Source: Kiritimatiellia bacterium
Lineage (GTDB): Bacteria; Verrucomicrobiota; Kiritimatiellia; RFP12; UBA1067
Assembly (NCBI GenBank): GCA_018384485.1
Contig: JAHBAE010000052.1
Location: 1 to 32,182 of the forward strand
Reading direction: 5' to 3'
DNA length: 32,182 bases
Below the pieces are notes generated by a model that made no database searches, had not been told where the DNA came from, and was given only the letters and a program-made list of their open reading frames with translations. Shown in pieces: positions 6,330-19,116 of this stretch. Position numbers and translations under genes: made by a program. Position 1 is the first letter of the stretch, and each line of letters starts with the position of its first letter.

Positions 6330-7307
6330 ATGAGCACAATGAAAACAATCGGGGCTACGGCAATCATCGCATTGACAGGTGGCCTTTACGCCCAGAATGC
6401 GAACTGCAAATGCGGCAAGGGCGAGTGTAGATGCACTGATAATTGTTCTTGCGCGTGCGAATCATGTAAATGCGCAGGGTGTGGCGAAAGCTCTGGATGG
6501 AGCTATGCTCCCGGAGAAGGGGTGTCATTTAATGAAACGCCGATTCTAAGCACGGAGGTTTCGCTTTCGTTCGATTCGCGTTATATGACATACGGCGTAA
6601 TCGACGGGAAGGATCCAATTTTCACGCTTGGAGTAACAGGGACTTTTTTTGATTGGGCGTATATCGGAGTTGAGTCGATTTTTGATTTAACTGACGGAAA
6701 CGGCAAGCGCGGCGGTTACGGTAAGCGTGGCTTTAAGTACACTACGCTCGATGCGTTTGTCGGTCTCGCCCATGAATTTGATCTCGGCGAAGAGATCGGA
6801 ACGCTCGGGATGGATGTAGGTTACATGTACGAGTATCTGCCGCGCTATCAGGGCGAAGTGGGCGATACGCAGTATTTTACGGCGGAGCTTTCGCTTAGTG
6901 GGCATTGGCTTGAGCCGACGATAGCGTTCGAGCGCGATATAATGGCGGATGATGGAACGTATGTTAATTTTGAATTAGGCCACACGTTTGAGATTTGCGA
7001 GGGGTTTACGCTTCGCCCGGCAATCGGTCAGGGTTTCGGCAATTCGCTCAGAACTAAGGGTTATTTCGCTGAGCTTGAAAAAGTCGAAGGCTTTGATCAC
7101 GGCGGGCTTATGGATACGACACTAAAAGTCGATTTTGAATATTCAATTACCGACTGGCTCACGCTTGGCGCGTACGTGGCGTATTACGACTATCTCTTTG
7201 ACGACAAGATGCGCGAAGGTGCCGCTGCGTATAACGGCGAGTGGGGTTCGGGAGAAGATAAGACATGGAACTTTGTCGGCGGCCTTTCGCTCACCGCGTC
7301 ATTCTAA
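6330..7307 (+). CDS. Probable outer-membrane beta-barrel protein with cysteine-cluster N-terminus
   Basis: The protein has 325 residues. Residues 1-21 form a signal peptide ending LTGGLYA. Directly after it, residues 26-51 hold ten cysteines in CxC and CxxC spacing (C26, 28, 33, 35, 39, 41, 43, 46, 48, 51), like a metallothionein or a metal-binding knot. From about residue 72 the sequence alternates aromatic and polar residues in strand-like blocks (TEVSLSFDSRYMTYGV, TLDAFVGLAHEFDL, TLKVDFEYSITDWLTLGAYV) and ends in LTASF with a terminal Phe, as outer-membrane barrels do. I do not recognise a named family. Metal binding is inference from the cysteines; it is one gene away from feoAB, but the repeat-laden restriction gene lies between. 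No cysteines other than C223 are evident after the cluster. Confidence 0.8.
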   Translation: MSTMKTIGATAIIALTGGLYAQNANCKCGKGECRCTDNCSCACESCKCAGCGESSGWSYAPGEGVSFNETPILSTEVSLSFDSRYMTYGVIDGKDPIFTLGVTGTFFDWAYIGVESIFDLTDGNGKRGGYGKRGFKYTTLDAFVGLAHEFDLGEEIGTLGMDVGYMYEYLPRYQGEVGDTQYFTAELSLSGHWLEPTIAFERDIMADDGTYVNFELGHTFEICEGFTLRPAIGQGFGNSLRTKGYFAELEKVEGFDHGGLMDTTLKVDFEYSITDWLTLGAYVAYYDYLFDDKMREGAAAYNGEWGSGEDKTWNFVGGLSLTASF

Positions 7308-7373
7308 TCTCGAACTTGAAGTTCTATCTTGAAATATAATTTAATCCGTAAACCTAGATTCGTCAGTTGAATG

Positions 7374-7652
7374 TCTCACGCAGAGACGAGATGCGCCCGC
7401 GACGAAGTCGTCGGGTTGCCTGAGCGAAACGAACCCGAAGGGCCGCAAGGGGCCGCGAGAGGCCGAGAGCGCAGAGAATTTTAGCTCACGCAAAGTTCGC
7501 CAAGTACGCGAAGTTTTTTAGAATCCGTTTCTTTCCATTATTACTTTGCGGACTTGGCGTACTTTGCGTGAGACACAATGAGGATGTTTGGGGCTATGAT
7601 AGAAAACTACCTTTTCTCAGCATTCTCTGCCTCTCGGCGCCTCTGCGTGAGA
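7374..7652. repeat. Nested composite palindrome
   Basis: The right arm 7622-7652 reads, as its complement, TCTCACGCAGAG + GC + GCCGAGAG + GCAGAGAAT. The left arm has the same blocks split apart: TCTCACGCAGAG at 7374-7385 and GGCCGAGAGCGCAGAGAAT at 7461-7479, with about 75 foreign bases (7386-7460) between. That foreign piece has its own hairpins, CGACGA/TCGTCG and CGGGTT/AACCCG. Between the arms lies the complete CTCACGCAAAG element (7485-7572). Confidence 0.85.
7485..7572. repeat. Intergenic copy of the CTCACGCAAAG palindromic element
   Basis: The arms 7485-7514 and 7543-7572 pair at 27 of 30 positions around a 28-base loop. It is the same family as insertion 4 in the restriction gene (4951-5022), with the same 9-base period, and is better preserved. 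Confidence 0.92.
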
Positions 7653-7757
7653 AAAATTCGCACCTACTGCCGTTTTTAGGTTTAGAGTTGGGAGTTCGGA
7701 GTTTTATCCTTAAACGCATGGGCGAAAAATTTGAGATATGCCCGTTTTTTCGTGCGG

Positions 7758-7787
7758 TTGACAAATTCGGCATAAATTTGATAAACT
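7758..7787 (+). promoter_or_regulatory. Promoter of tRNA-Val and possibly rpoBC
   Basis: A perfect TTGACA (7758-7763) is followed by TAAACT (7782-7787) after 18 bases. The same -35 and -10 hexamers occur in the feo promoter, with 17 bases between them there. Transcription would start near 7794, ten bases before the tRNA. No other promoter is evident before rpoB, so the tRNA and rpoB may share a transcript. Confidence 0.75.
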
Positions 7788-7803
7788 ACACAGAAATCAC
7801 CCC

Positions 7804-7880
7804 GGGCGATTAGCTCAGTTGGTTAGAGCATTACCTTCACACGGTAGGGGTCACTGGTCCGAGTCCAGTATCGCCCACCA
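7804..7880 (+). tRNA. tRNA-Val (anticodon CAC)
   Basis: The acceptor arms GGGCGAT (7804-7810) and ATCGCCC (7870-7876) pair fully. The anticodon stem TTACC/GGTAG has one wobble pair and encloses loop TTCACAC, with anticodon CAC at 7838-7840, reading GTG codons. The T arm contains CTGGTCCGAGTCCAG. A73 and an encoded CCA (7878-7880) complete a 77-base gene. Confidence 0.96.
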
Positions 7881-7986
7881 TAACGTACAGTTAACAAAGT
7901 GGCCGCTTACCACACTTCAGGCGTTGGTGAAGGGGAGATTTTAAAAATAACGAATTTCTTAACTAAAACAATAAGGTAAGCCACTA
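7881..7986 (+). other. Leader between tRNA-Val and rpoB
   Basis: About 105 bases contain two small potential hairpins (GTGG 7899-7902 with CCAC 7910-7913; CTTCA 7915-7919 with TGAAG 7928-7932) and a possible ribosome binding site AAGGTAAG (7972-7979). There is no T-run strong enough to call a terminator, so read-through from the tRNA promoter into rpoB is plausible. Confidence 0.4.
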
Positions 7987-10900
7987 ATGAGCGCAGAACG
8001 CAAAGTGTTCGGCCGTCTCCATGGTATGGAGGCGCCCATGCCCGATCCTCTCGGCATTCAGACAGAGTCATATACTAAATTCCTCCAGGCAGATATCGCC
8101 CCTCAGAAGCGCCGTAATGAAGGCCTTCAGGCGATTTTCAACGAAATATTCCCCATTACGTCTTTTGATGGGCGCTATAAGGTGGATTTCGTTTCGTATG
8201 ATATTGAGCCTGCAAAGAAGAGCTATCTTGAGGCTCTCGCCGCTGGTGAATCGTACGTCCGCCCGCTTAAGGTTCGTTTCCGCCTTCAGGAAGGCGAGAT
8301 GGTTCGCGAGGAAGAGGTGTTTCTCGGCGATATGCCTGTTATGACGCCTGACGGCGCTTTCGTGGTCAACGGCGCAGAGCGCGTAGTTGTTTCTCAGCTC
8401 CACCGTTCTCCTGGCATTTCTTCCGAGCGTCAGATTCATCCCAACGGGCAGACGATTCTTTCCGTCCGCATCATTCCTGATCGCGGCAACTGGATTGAAA
8501 TCATGTTCGATACCAACGACGTGATGTGGTGCTTTATGGATCAGCGCCGCCGCCGCCGTAAATTCTACGCCACCACGCTTTTGAGGGCGTTCGGCTACGG
8601 TAGCGACGTTCAGCTTATGGAGCTTTTCTATGAATTTAAGAAGCTCCCCACCGATCGCGCCTATGCAGATCAGGATCTTCGCCTTTTGGTGATGAAGGAC
8701 GACCTCGTCGACACAGCTTCGCAAGTTGTCATCGCCCGCCGTTACGACCCCGTAACTCCTGCGATGATGGAGCATATCGCAGCTGCCGGCATTAAGCGCG
8801 TTGAAGTCGTCGATGTTTCCGTTGACGGAGGCACTCTCATCAAGACGCTTCGTGAAGACGCCAAGGCAGGCATCCGCAATGAAGAGGACGCTCTTAAGGA
8901 AATCTACAAGAAGATGCGTCCTGGAGACCCGCCCACCGCCACGAACTCGAAGCAGATGCTCCACCGCATGTTCCTTGAGCTCGCCCATTACGACCTCGGC
9001 TATGTGGGCCGCCACAAGATCAACAAGCGCCTCGGTCTCACAGGTAAGATTGATGAAAATCTCCGCACTCTTCACGAGTCGGGCATCGATGTGATCGAAG
9101 CAATTCGTCTTCTTCTGCGCATTCACGCCGGCAAGGATGTTGTGGATGATATCGACCATCTCGGCAACCGCCGCATCCGCACGACTGGTGAGCTTCTCGA
9201 GAATCAGTGCCGCATAGGCCTTGCCCGCACAGAGCGCCTCATCCGCGAGCGCATGACGGTGCACGATCCCAATCAGGGCCCGCTCACTCCTCAGCGTCTC
9301 GTCAATTCCAAGACGTTCAGCGTTGTGGTGCAGGACTTCTTCGCCCGCAGCCAGCTTTCTCAGTTTATGGATCAGACGAACCCGCTTTCGGCTCTCGCCC
9401 ACAAGCGCCGTCTTTCCGCTCTCGGCCCCGGCGGCCTTTCCCGTGAAAGGGCTGGCTTCGAAGTCCGCGACGTGCATCCTTCGCACTACGGCCGCATCTG
9501 CCCGATTGAGACGCCTGAAGGCCCGAACATCGGTCTTATCTCCTCGCTCGGCATTTACGCGAAGGTCAATAAGTTCGGCTTTATCGAAACTCCCTACAGG
9601 AAGGTTGTCGCCGGCAAGGTTACCGATGAAATCGAGTACCTGCCTGCCGATGAAGAAGAGAAGTTCGTTATTGCTCAGGCGAACGCGCCCCTTACTGAAA
9701 ACCGCAAATTCGCGGAAGAGCGCGTTACGTGCCGTTTCAAGACGGAGTTCTGCGAAAAGCCTGCGCACGAAGTGCAGTACATGGATGTAGCTCCGATGCA
9801 GGTAATCTCCATCGCAGCGGGCCTCATTCCGTTCCTCGAGCACGACGACGCAAACCGCGCGCTCATGGGTGCGAACATGATGCGTCAGGGCGTGCCTCTT
9901 ATGAGGACGGAGCGCCCGTATGTAGGCACTGGCCTTGAAGGCGTTTCCGCTAGGGACTCTCAAGTTGTCGTAACGGCGCTTGAAGCCGGTACTGTCGCTT
10001 ACGTCTCCGCCGATTTCATTATGGTTACGAAAGACGGAACTCTTCCTTCCGGCAAGGCGATGTTCACGCACGCTCCCGAGAAGGGTGTCTGGAGGTACGA
10101 CCTTCAGAAGTTCCGCCGTTGCAACTCCGGCACATGCTTCAACCAGCGCCCGATCGTAAAGAAGGGCCAGAAGGTCAAGGTAGGCGACTGCCTCGCCGAC
10201 GGTCCCGCAACGGATCAAGGCGAGCTTGCTCTTGGTAAGAACCTTCTCGTAGCGTTCATGAGCTGGCGCGGTTACAACTTCGAAGACGCCATTCTCGTCA
10301 ATGAAAAGCTCGTGCGCGAGGATGCTCTTACCTCACTTCATATTATCACATTCGAGTGCACGGCTCGCGATACGAAACTCGGCCCAGAGGAAATCACGCG
10401 CGATATTCCTAATGTTTCCGAGGATGCGTTGCGCAATCTCGATGCGGACGGCATCGTACGCGTCGGCGCGGAAGTTAAGCCCGGCGATATTCTCGTAGGC
10501 AAGGTCACCCCGAAGGGCGAGACGGAACTCTCTCCTGAAGAGCGCCTCCTGCGCGCCATTTTCGGCGAGAAGGCAGCCGATGTCCGCGACACTTCCCTTA
10601 CCGTTCCTCCCGGGACGACGGGCGTTGTCATGGATGTTCAGGTGCAGTCTTCAAAGCGCACGGAAGTCGTTGACGAGAAGCGCTCTAAGAAGGCTAAGAA
10701 AGACGCTGAGAAGAAGCGTAAAAATCAGCTTGCCCAGCTCGAGCGCGACCTTATGGCCAAGCTTGCCGCCGAGTTGATGAACGAGAAGATCAATTGCGAC
10801 ATCACCGACAGCGAGACGGGCGATGTGATCATCCCCGCCGACAAGAAAATCAAGAAGAGCCAGCTTAGCGTTCTTGCCAAGGCCCATGCCCACTGGGATA

Positions 10901-11907
10901 TGGATGAAGGCCCCTACAAAGACAAGGTCGCGGCAATCATGCAGCCATTTGAAGCTGAATTCGCGGCAGTTGAAGACGCCGCTGAAGGCGGCGAGGATGG
11001 GCTCTTCTCCGATATGATGGGCGAAGGCGATGTCGTCAAGCAGGTGCGCGTGTTCCTCGTCGACAAGAAGAACCTTTCAGTCGGTGATAAGATGGCCGGC
11101 CGTCACGGTAACAAGGGTGTCGTTTCGCGCATCCTTCCGACGTGCGATATGCCGTTCCTTCCCGATGGGCGCGCCGTTGACATCGTTCTCAACCCGCTTG
11201 GCGTGCCTTCGCGCATGAACCTCGGGCAGTTGTTTGAAACTTACCTCGGCCTTGCTTGCCGCACGCTCGGCTTCCATGCCGCAACGCCCGTCTTTGACGG
11301 CGTTCAGGAGTCGGAGATTGACGAGCTTCTTCTTCAGGCCCGCAAGGTGCAGGAGGAGACAGACGGCAACCAGGCGTGGATCTGCCCCGAAGGAAAGACT
11401 GTTCTTTATGATGGTCTTACTGGCGAGCCGTTCCAGCAGAAGGTTGTCGTGGGCGTAATTTACATGCTTAAGCTCCACCACCTTGTTACCGACAAGATTC
11501 ATGCTCGTGCGGTTGGCCCTTACTCGCTCGTTACGCAGCAGCCTCTCGGCGGCAAGGCGCAGCTCGGCGGCCAGCGTATGGGCGAAATGGAAGTGTGGGC
11601 GCTTGAAGCGTACGGCGTTGCCTACGCCCTCCAGGAGCTCCTCACCGTCAAGTCTGACGATGTTCAGGGCAGAACGCGCATTTACGAGGCAATCGTAAAG
11701 GGTCAGAACGTCCTTGAATCGGGAATGCCCGAGTCGTTCTCGGTCTTGATTCACGAGCTTCGCGGCCTCTGCCTCGATACGCAGCTTCTCGGCGGCAATG
11801 TCGAGCAGCGCGCAAATCGCGCAAGAGAAGCGGCGCGTGGAGCGGAGATAGTGCAGCCGGCGACCCCAGCTGACGATCTTCTCTCCGGGTCGCTCAACAT
11901 CGTCTAA
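7987..11907 (+). CDS. rpoB: DNA-directed RNA polymerase subunit beta
   Basis: This 1306-residue beta subunit is the catalytic partner of RpoC in transcription. The rifampicin-binding region lies at about residues 455-487 and reads SQFMDQTNPLSALAHKRRLS then ALGPGGLSRERAGF, with the usual Asp, His and Ser contact residues present. Other conserved blocks are RDVHPSHYGRICPIETPEGP, NLLVAFMSWRGYNFEDAI, GDKMAGRHGNKGVVS and the C-terminal QQPLGGKAQLGGQRMGEMEV. A lysine-rich helix (KRSKKAKKDAEKKRKNQ) sits in the variable region. Length is ordinary for bacteria. It is followed by rpoC after 42 bases. Unusually, the gene upstream is a tRNA and not rplL. Confidence 0.98.
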   Translation: MSAERKVFGRLHGMEAPMPDPLGIQTESYTKFLQADIAPQKRRNEGLQAIFNEIFPITSFDGRYKVDFVSYDIEPAKKSYLEALAAGESYVRPLKVRFRLQEGEMVREEEVFLGDMPVMTPDGAFVVNGAERVVVSQLHRSPGISSERQIHPNGQTILSVRIIPDRGNWIEIMFDTNDVMWCFMDQRRRRRKFYATTLLRAFGYGSDVQLMELFYEFKKLPTDRAYADQDLRLLVMKDDLVDTASQVVIARRYDPVTPAMMEHIAAAGIKRVEVVDVSVDGGTLIKTLREDAKAGIRNEEDALKEIYKKMRPGDPPTATNSKQMLHRMFLELAHYDLGYVGRHKINKRLGLTGKIDENLRTLHESGIDVIEAIRLLLRIHAGKDVVDDIDHLGNRRIRTTGELLENQCRIGLARTERLIRERMTVHDPNQGPLTPQRLVNSKTFSVVVQDFFARSQLSQFMDQTNPLSALAHKRRLSALGPGGLSRERAGFEVRDVHPSHYGRICPIETPEGPNIGLISSLGIYAKVNKFGFIETPYRKVVAGKVTDEIEYLPADEEEKFVIAQANAPLTENRKFAEERVTCRFKTEFCEKPAHEVQYMDVAPMQVISIAAGLIPFLEHDDANRALMGANMMRQGVPLMRTERPYVGTGLEGVSARDSQVVVTALEAGTVAYVSADFIMVTKDGTLPSGKAMFTHAPEKGVWRYDLQKFRRCNSGTCFNQRPIVKKGQKVKVGDCLADGPATDQGELALGKNLLVAFMSWRGYNFEDAILVNEKLVREDALTSLHIITFECTARDTKLGPEEITRDIPNVSEDALRNLDADGIVRVGAEVKPGDILVGKVTPKGETELSPEERLLRAIFGEKAADVRDTSLTVPPGTTGVVMDVQVQSSKRTEVVDEKRSKKAKKDAEKKRKNQLAQLERDLMAKLAAELMNEKINCDITDSETGDVIIPADKKIKKSQLSVLAKAHAHWDMDEGPYKDKVAAIMQPFEAEFAAVEDAAEGGEDGLFSDMMGEGDVVKQVRVFLVDKKNLSVGDKMAGRHGNKGVVSRILPTCDMPFLPDGRAVDIVLNPLGVPSRMNLGQLFETYLGLACRTLGFHAATPVFDGVQESEIDELLLQARKVQEETDGNQAWICPEGKTVLYDGLTGEPFQQKVVVGVIYMLKLHHLVTDKIHARAVGPYSLVTQQPLGGKAQLGGQRMGEMEVWALEAYGVAYALQELLTVKSDDVQGRTRIYEAIVKGQNVLESGMPESFSVLIHELRGLCLDTQLLGGNVEQRANRAREAARGAEIVQPATPADDLLSGSLNIV

Positions 11908-11949
11908 TCAGGCAAGGACTCAAAACAACACTTTACGGAGTATAATCGA

Positions 11950-16290
<4,341 letters not shown>

Positions 16291-16317
16291 AAACCTATTG
16301 ATTGAAAGGTTCTAAAA

Positions 16318-16950
16318 ATGGATATTGTTGTTTTACTCGGTGCGCCCGGCTCGGGCAAGGGGACGATCGCGGCGAAGCTCGCCGCGGCCGACCCGAAGTT
16401 GAAGCACGTCTCTTCCGGTGATCTTCTGCGCGGCGCTGTAGCCGCCGGCACCGAGGCGGGGCTTCAGGCCAAGGGGTATATGGAGAGCGGCAATCTCGTT
16501 CCTAACGAGCTTATCGCCACCATGATCAAGGATGTAATCGCTTCCGCCGAGGGTGATGTAACGATGCTTCTCGACGGCTTCCCGAGGAACGTGGCACAGG
16601 CTGAAGTTCTTGAGAAGACTGGGGCGCCCATCCGTTCCGTCGTTCTTGTCGACGTTCCCGACGAGGTGATCGCTGACAGAATCGCCGGCCGACGCACTTG
16701 TCCGAAGTGCAAGGCTGGTTATCACGTAAAGGCCCTTCCTCCCAAGGTAGAGGGCATTTGTGATGCGTGCGGTGCCGAACTTGTTATCCGCAAGGATGAC
16801 AACCCCGAAACTGTCAAGGATAGGCTCGTCGTCTATCATCGTGAAACTGAGCCGCTCGTGGAGTTCTACGAAGCGAAGGGGCTTCTTAAGCGTATCGACG
16901 GCAATCAGGGGCCTGAGAAGAACGCTGCCGCTTTTAAGGCGGCGATGTAA
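16318..16950 (+). CDS. adk: Adenylate kinase, zinc-type LID
   Basis: This 210-residue enzyme interconverts ATP + AMP and 2 ADP in the cytosol. The P-loop GAPGSGKGT is at residues 8-16. The AMP-binding SSGDLLR follows, then LLDGFPRN at 84-91. The LID domain carries four cysteines (C128, C131, C148, C151) that would hold zinc, the form found in many bacteria but not in E. coli. AAAGG lies shortly before the ATG. The placement after rpoC and directly before map is compact, with 17 bases to map. In many bacteria adk and map follow secY, so this pair has a different upstream partner here. Confidence 0.97.
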   Translation: MDIVVLLGAPGSGKGTIAAKLAAADPKLKHVSSGDLLRGAVAAGTEAGLQAKGYMESGNLVPNELIATMIKDVIASAEGDVTMLLDGFPRNVAQAEVLEKTGAPIRSVVLVDVPDEVIADRIAGRRTCPKCKAGYHVKALPPKVEGICDACGAELVIRKDDNPETVKDRLVVYHRETEPLVEFYEAKGLLKRIDGNQGPEKNAAAFKAAM

Positions 16951-16967
16951 GGGAGGGGGATCTCCTT

Positions 16968-17738
16968 ATGAAGGTCGATATAAAGTCGAAAGCCGAAATC
17001 GACCGTATGCGCGAGGCGTGCCGGATGTCGGCGGAAATCCGCGACATCTGCGCCGCCGCCGTAGCTCCCGGAGTGACGACCGGAGAAATAGATGACTTGG
17101 TCGTAGAGTATTGCCGCAAGCATTCTGTAAGAGCGAGCTTTTACAATTATTCAGGCTTTCCCGGTCATCTTTGCGTTTCCATTAACGACGAAGTGATACA
17201 CGGAATCCCCAGCAGGCATAGAGTCATTATGCCGGGGGATCTTGTTAAAACCGATGTCGGGATTTTTAAAAACGGTTTTAACGGAGACACATCAAGAACA
17301 GTGCCTCTTGGTGTTACAGACCCAGAGGTTTTGAGGCTCGTTGAGACAACGAAGCGTTGCCTTGCTGCAGGGATCGCGGCGTGCGGACCTGGGGTGCATC
17401 TCGGTGATGTCGGTCACGCGATAGAATCGGTGGCGCTCGAGGCTGGCTTTGGCGTCGTCCGCGATTGGGTTGGCCATGGTGTTGGTCGCACGGTGCATGA
17501 AGATCCTCAAGTGCCGAATTTCGGGAAGGTGGGCACGAAGCTTGTTCTTAAGCCGGGAATGACGCTCGCCATTGAGCCGATGATTTCAATGACAAAGGAA
17601 GGGGAGAAGACGGATATTCTTGCCGACAACTGGACTGTCGTCACGCGTGACCGTTCGCTTTCCGCTCACTTTGAACATACCGTTGCCATCACTGACGACG
17701 GGTGCGAGGTTCTCACTTTGCCGGCGGATTATCCCTGA
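16968..17738 (+). CDS. map: Methionine aminopeptidase, type I
   Basis: This 256-residue enzyme removes the initiator Met from new proteins. All expected residues of a type I dinuclear-metal aminopeptidase are present: H78 (VIHGIP), metal ligands D96 and D107 (TDVGIFKNGFNGDTS), H170 (GHGVGR), catalytic H177 (VHEDPQ), E203 (AIEPM) and E236 (FEHTVAIT). There is no N-terminal SH3-binding or zinc-finger extension, so it is the short bacterial form. GGGAGGGGG right after the adk stop serves as ribosome binding site. It is probably the last gene of the rpoBC-adk-map unit. Confidence 0.97.
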   Translation: MKVDIKSKAEIDRMREACRMSAEIRDICAAAVAPGVTTGEIDDLVVEYCRKHSVRASFYNYSGFPGHLCVSINDEVIHGIPSRHRVIMPGDLVKTDVGIFKNGFNGDTSRTVPLGVTDPEVLRLVETTKRCLAAGIAACGPGVHLGDVGHAIESVALEAGFGVVRDWVGHGVGRTVHEDPQVPNFGKVGTKLVLKPGMTLAIEPMISMTKEGEKTDILADNWTVVTRDRSLSAHFEHTVAITDDGCEVLTLPADYP

Positions 17739-17772
17739 AATCTTTAAGCCCGAAGGCGTCTTGGTCGAATGA

Positions 17773-17813
17773 CGGCTGATTGCTTGGGGATGGATGATTC
17801 GCCGGCTTTTTTT
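17773..17813 (+). terminator. Weak candidate terminator after map
   Basis: CGGC (17773-17776) can pair with GCCG (17801-17804), directly followed by GC and a run of seven T (17807-17813). The stem is only four pairs with a 24-base loop, so the call rests mainly on the T-run and its place between map and the next promoter. Confidence 0.3.
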
Positions 17814-17848
17814 AAGAGATACTCGTTGCGCACAAAAATCGATTTTTT

Positions 17849-17857
17849 TGATATAAT
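17849..17857 (+). promoter_or_regulatory. Extended -10 promoter of tRNA-Gln and pilT
   Basis: A perfect TATAAT (17852-17857) is preceded by TG one base upstream (17849-17850), the extended -10 pattern. The best -35 candidate, TTGCGC (17826-17831), is 20 bases away and poor. Transcription would start near 17864, seven bases before the tRNA. Confidence 0.65.
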
Positions 17858-17870
17858 ACAAAGACATTTC

Positions 17871-17941
17871 TGTCCCGTCGTGTAGTGGCCGCACAGGGGT
17901 TTTTGATACCCTTAGTCCTGGTTCGAATCCAGGCGGGACAA
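17871..17941 (+). tRNA. tRNA-Gln (anticodon TTG)
   Basis: The acceptor arms TGTCCCG (17871-17877) and CGGGACA (17934-17940) pair fully. The anticodon stem GGGGT/ACCCT encloses loop TTTTGAT, with anticodon TTG at 17903-17905, reading CAA. The T arm is CCTGG-TTCGAAT-CCAGG. The weak U1-A72 first pair is typical of glutamine tRNAs. Base 73 is A, and the following CCG shows that CCA is not encoded, unlike in the tRNA-Val of this window. Confidence 0.93.
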
Positions 17942-17971
17942 CCGTCAAAATTTCTAATCGGAGAGAGAGTC

Positions 17972-19072
17972 ATGGATATTCATATCGAAGATTTGTTGCA
18001 GGCCACTATTGATGAAGGTGGTTCAGATTTGCATATTCGTGCCTACATGCCTCCCAAACTGCGCGTTCACGGCGAATTGCTTCCCATAACAGAAGAGGAA
18101 CTAACCGAGGAGGAGTCGTATCAGCTTTGCAAGGAGATGATCGACAAGCTCGGTAATCCTGCGATGCTGGATGAAGTGGAGAAATCCGGCGGTGCCGACT
18201 TCGCTCTCGCCCATCCTGACGGCACTCGTTTCCGCGTCAGCGTCTTTAAAGAGAGAAAGCGCTACGGTGCCGTGCTGCGTCAGATTCCAAGCACGCTCCT
18301 TACGCTTGAGCAGATAGGCCTTCCTCCTGTTGTTAAGGAACTTCTTTTCAAGCCGCGCGGTCTTATTCTCGTAACGGGTCCCACGGGCTCAGGCAAATCG
18401 ACGACTCTCGCTTCGATGATGGATGTCATCAACCGCGAGCGCAACGTGCACATAATTACGATTGAAGACCCTATCGAATTTTACCATACGTCTAAAAACT
18501 CTCTCGTCACTCAGCGTGAAATCGGTGACGACGTGCCGTCGTTCGCCGAGGCTATCCGCCGCGCGCTCCGTCAAGACCCGGATGTTATTCTCGTCGGCGA
18601 AATGCGCGACCTTGAAACGATTGCCGCAGCCATTACCGCCGCGGAAACGGGCCACCTCGTTTTCGGAACTCTCCACACCACAGGTTCCGCAGAGACGATC
18701 GATCGTATCGTCGACGCGTTTCCGATGAATCAGCAGTCGCAGATTCGTACGCAGCTTGCGGCAGGAATGCAGGCGGTCATCTCCCAGATTCTTTTGCCGA
18801 AGCTTGATGCGAACGGTGAGGTGCACGGGCGTGTCGCGGCGTTTGAAATCATGACTCGCACCGACGCCATCTGCTCGCGCATTCGCGATAATAAGACGAA
18901 TATGATCAAGTCTGATTTGCAGACAGGTGCGAAATACGGCATGCAGACGCTCGATTCCCATCTCTCATCTCTTTACAAGCAGGGGCTTATCGCTTACGAG
19001 GAGCTTATCACGAAATCGCAGGATCCTGATTCTGTCGTGCAGAAGCTCAGAGAAGAAGGCTACGGGGCATGA
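17972..19072 (+). CDS. pilT: Type IV pilus retraction ATPase PilT
   Basis: The protein has 366 residues and is a hexameric ATPase that would disassemble pilin fibres at the inner membrane base. It has a PAS-like N-terminal domain with the family's GGSDLHIR block, Walker A GPTGSGKST (136-144), an Asp box around ITIEDPIEF (162-170), Walker B VILVGEMRD (205-213) and a His box GHLVFGTLHT (227-236). The start is ATG 17972, preceded by GGAGAGAG (17960-17967). An open frame reaching back to 17885 would overlap the tRNA and is rejected. Next comes pilB after 44 bases. The Walker B and length favour PilT over PilU, but the distinction is not certain. Confidence 0.93.
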   Translation: MDIHIEDLLQATIDEGGSDLHIRAYMPPKLRVHGELLPITEEELTEEESYQLCKEMIDKLGNPAMLDEVEKSGGADFALAHPDGTRFRVSVFKERKRYGAVLRQIPSTLLTLEQIGLPPVVKELLFKPRGLILVTGPTGSGKSTTLASMMDVINRERNVHIITIEDPIEFYHTSKNSLVTQREIGDDVPSFAEAIRRALRQDPDVILVGEMRDLETIAAAITAAETGHLVFGTLHTTGSAETIDRIVDAFPMNQQSQIRTQLAAGMQAVISQILLPKLDANGEVHGRVAAFEIMTRTDAICSRIRDNKTNMIKSDLQTGAKYGMQTLDSHLSSLYKQGLIAYEELITKSQDPDSVVQKLREEGYGA

Positions 19073-19116
19073 GTGCCCCAAATGTCAGTAATACGCGAGG
19101 AATAAGAGCTTAAAGT

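Larger units (their letters stand above)
7308..7757. other. 450-bp spacer built largely of palindromic repeats
   Basis: I accept no gene here. The spacer holds a nested palindrome (7374-7652), a GTTTAGAGTTGGGAGTT copy (7680-7696) and then the promoter of tRNA-Val. An 81-codon open frame from 7568 is made of repeat sequence and runs into the tRNA. Confidence 0.75.

Noticed and set aside
7312-7324. Terminator after the barrel gene (GAACTTGAAGTTC)
   Set aside because: The palindrome leaves almost no loop and no T-run follows.
7568-7813. 81-codon open frame on the plus strand before tRNA-Val
   Set aside because: Its first third is palindromic repeat sequence, it runs through the tRNA promoter into the tRNA gene, and it has no ribosome binding site.
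9349-9447. Rifampicin-resistance change in rpoB
   Set aside because: The Asp, His and Ser positions of the rifampicin-binding region are as in sensitive enzymes.
8068-10218. 716-codon open frame on the minus strand
   Set aside because: It lies wholly inside rpoB, encodes no recognisable domain, and results from the codon bias of rpoB. The same holds for the long minus-strand frames at 12124-13365 and 14689-16104 inside rpoC.
17885-17971. Upstream extension of pilT
   Set aside because: It would start inside tRNA-Gln. The ATG at 17972 has a good ribosome binding site and matches the normal PilT N-terminus.
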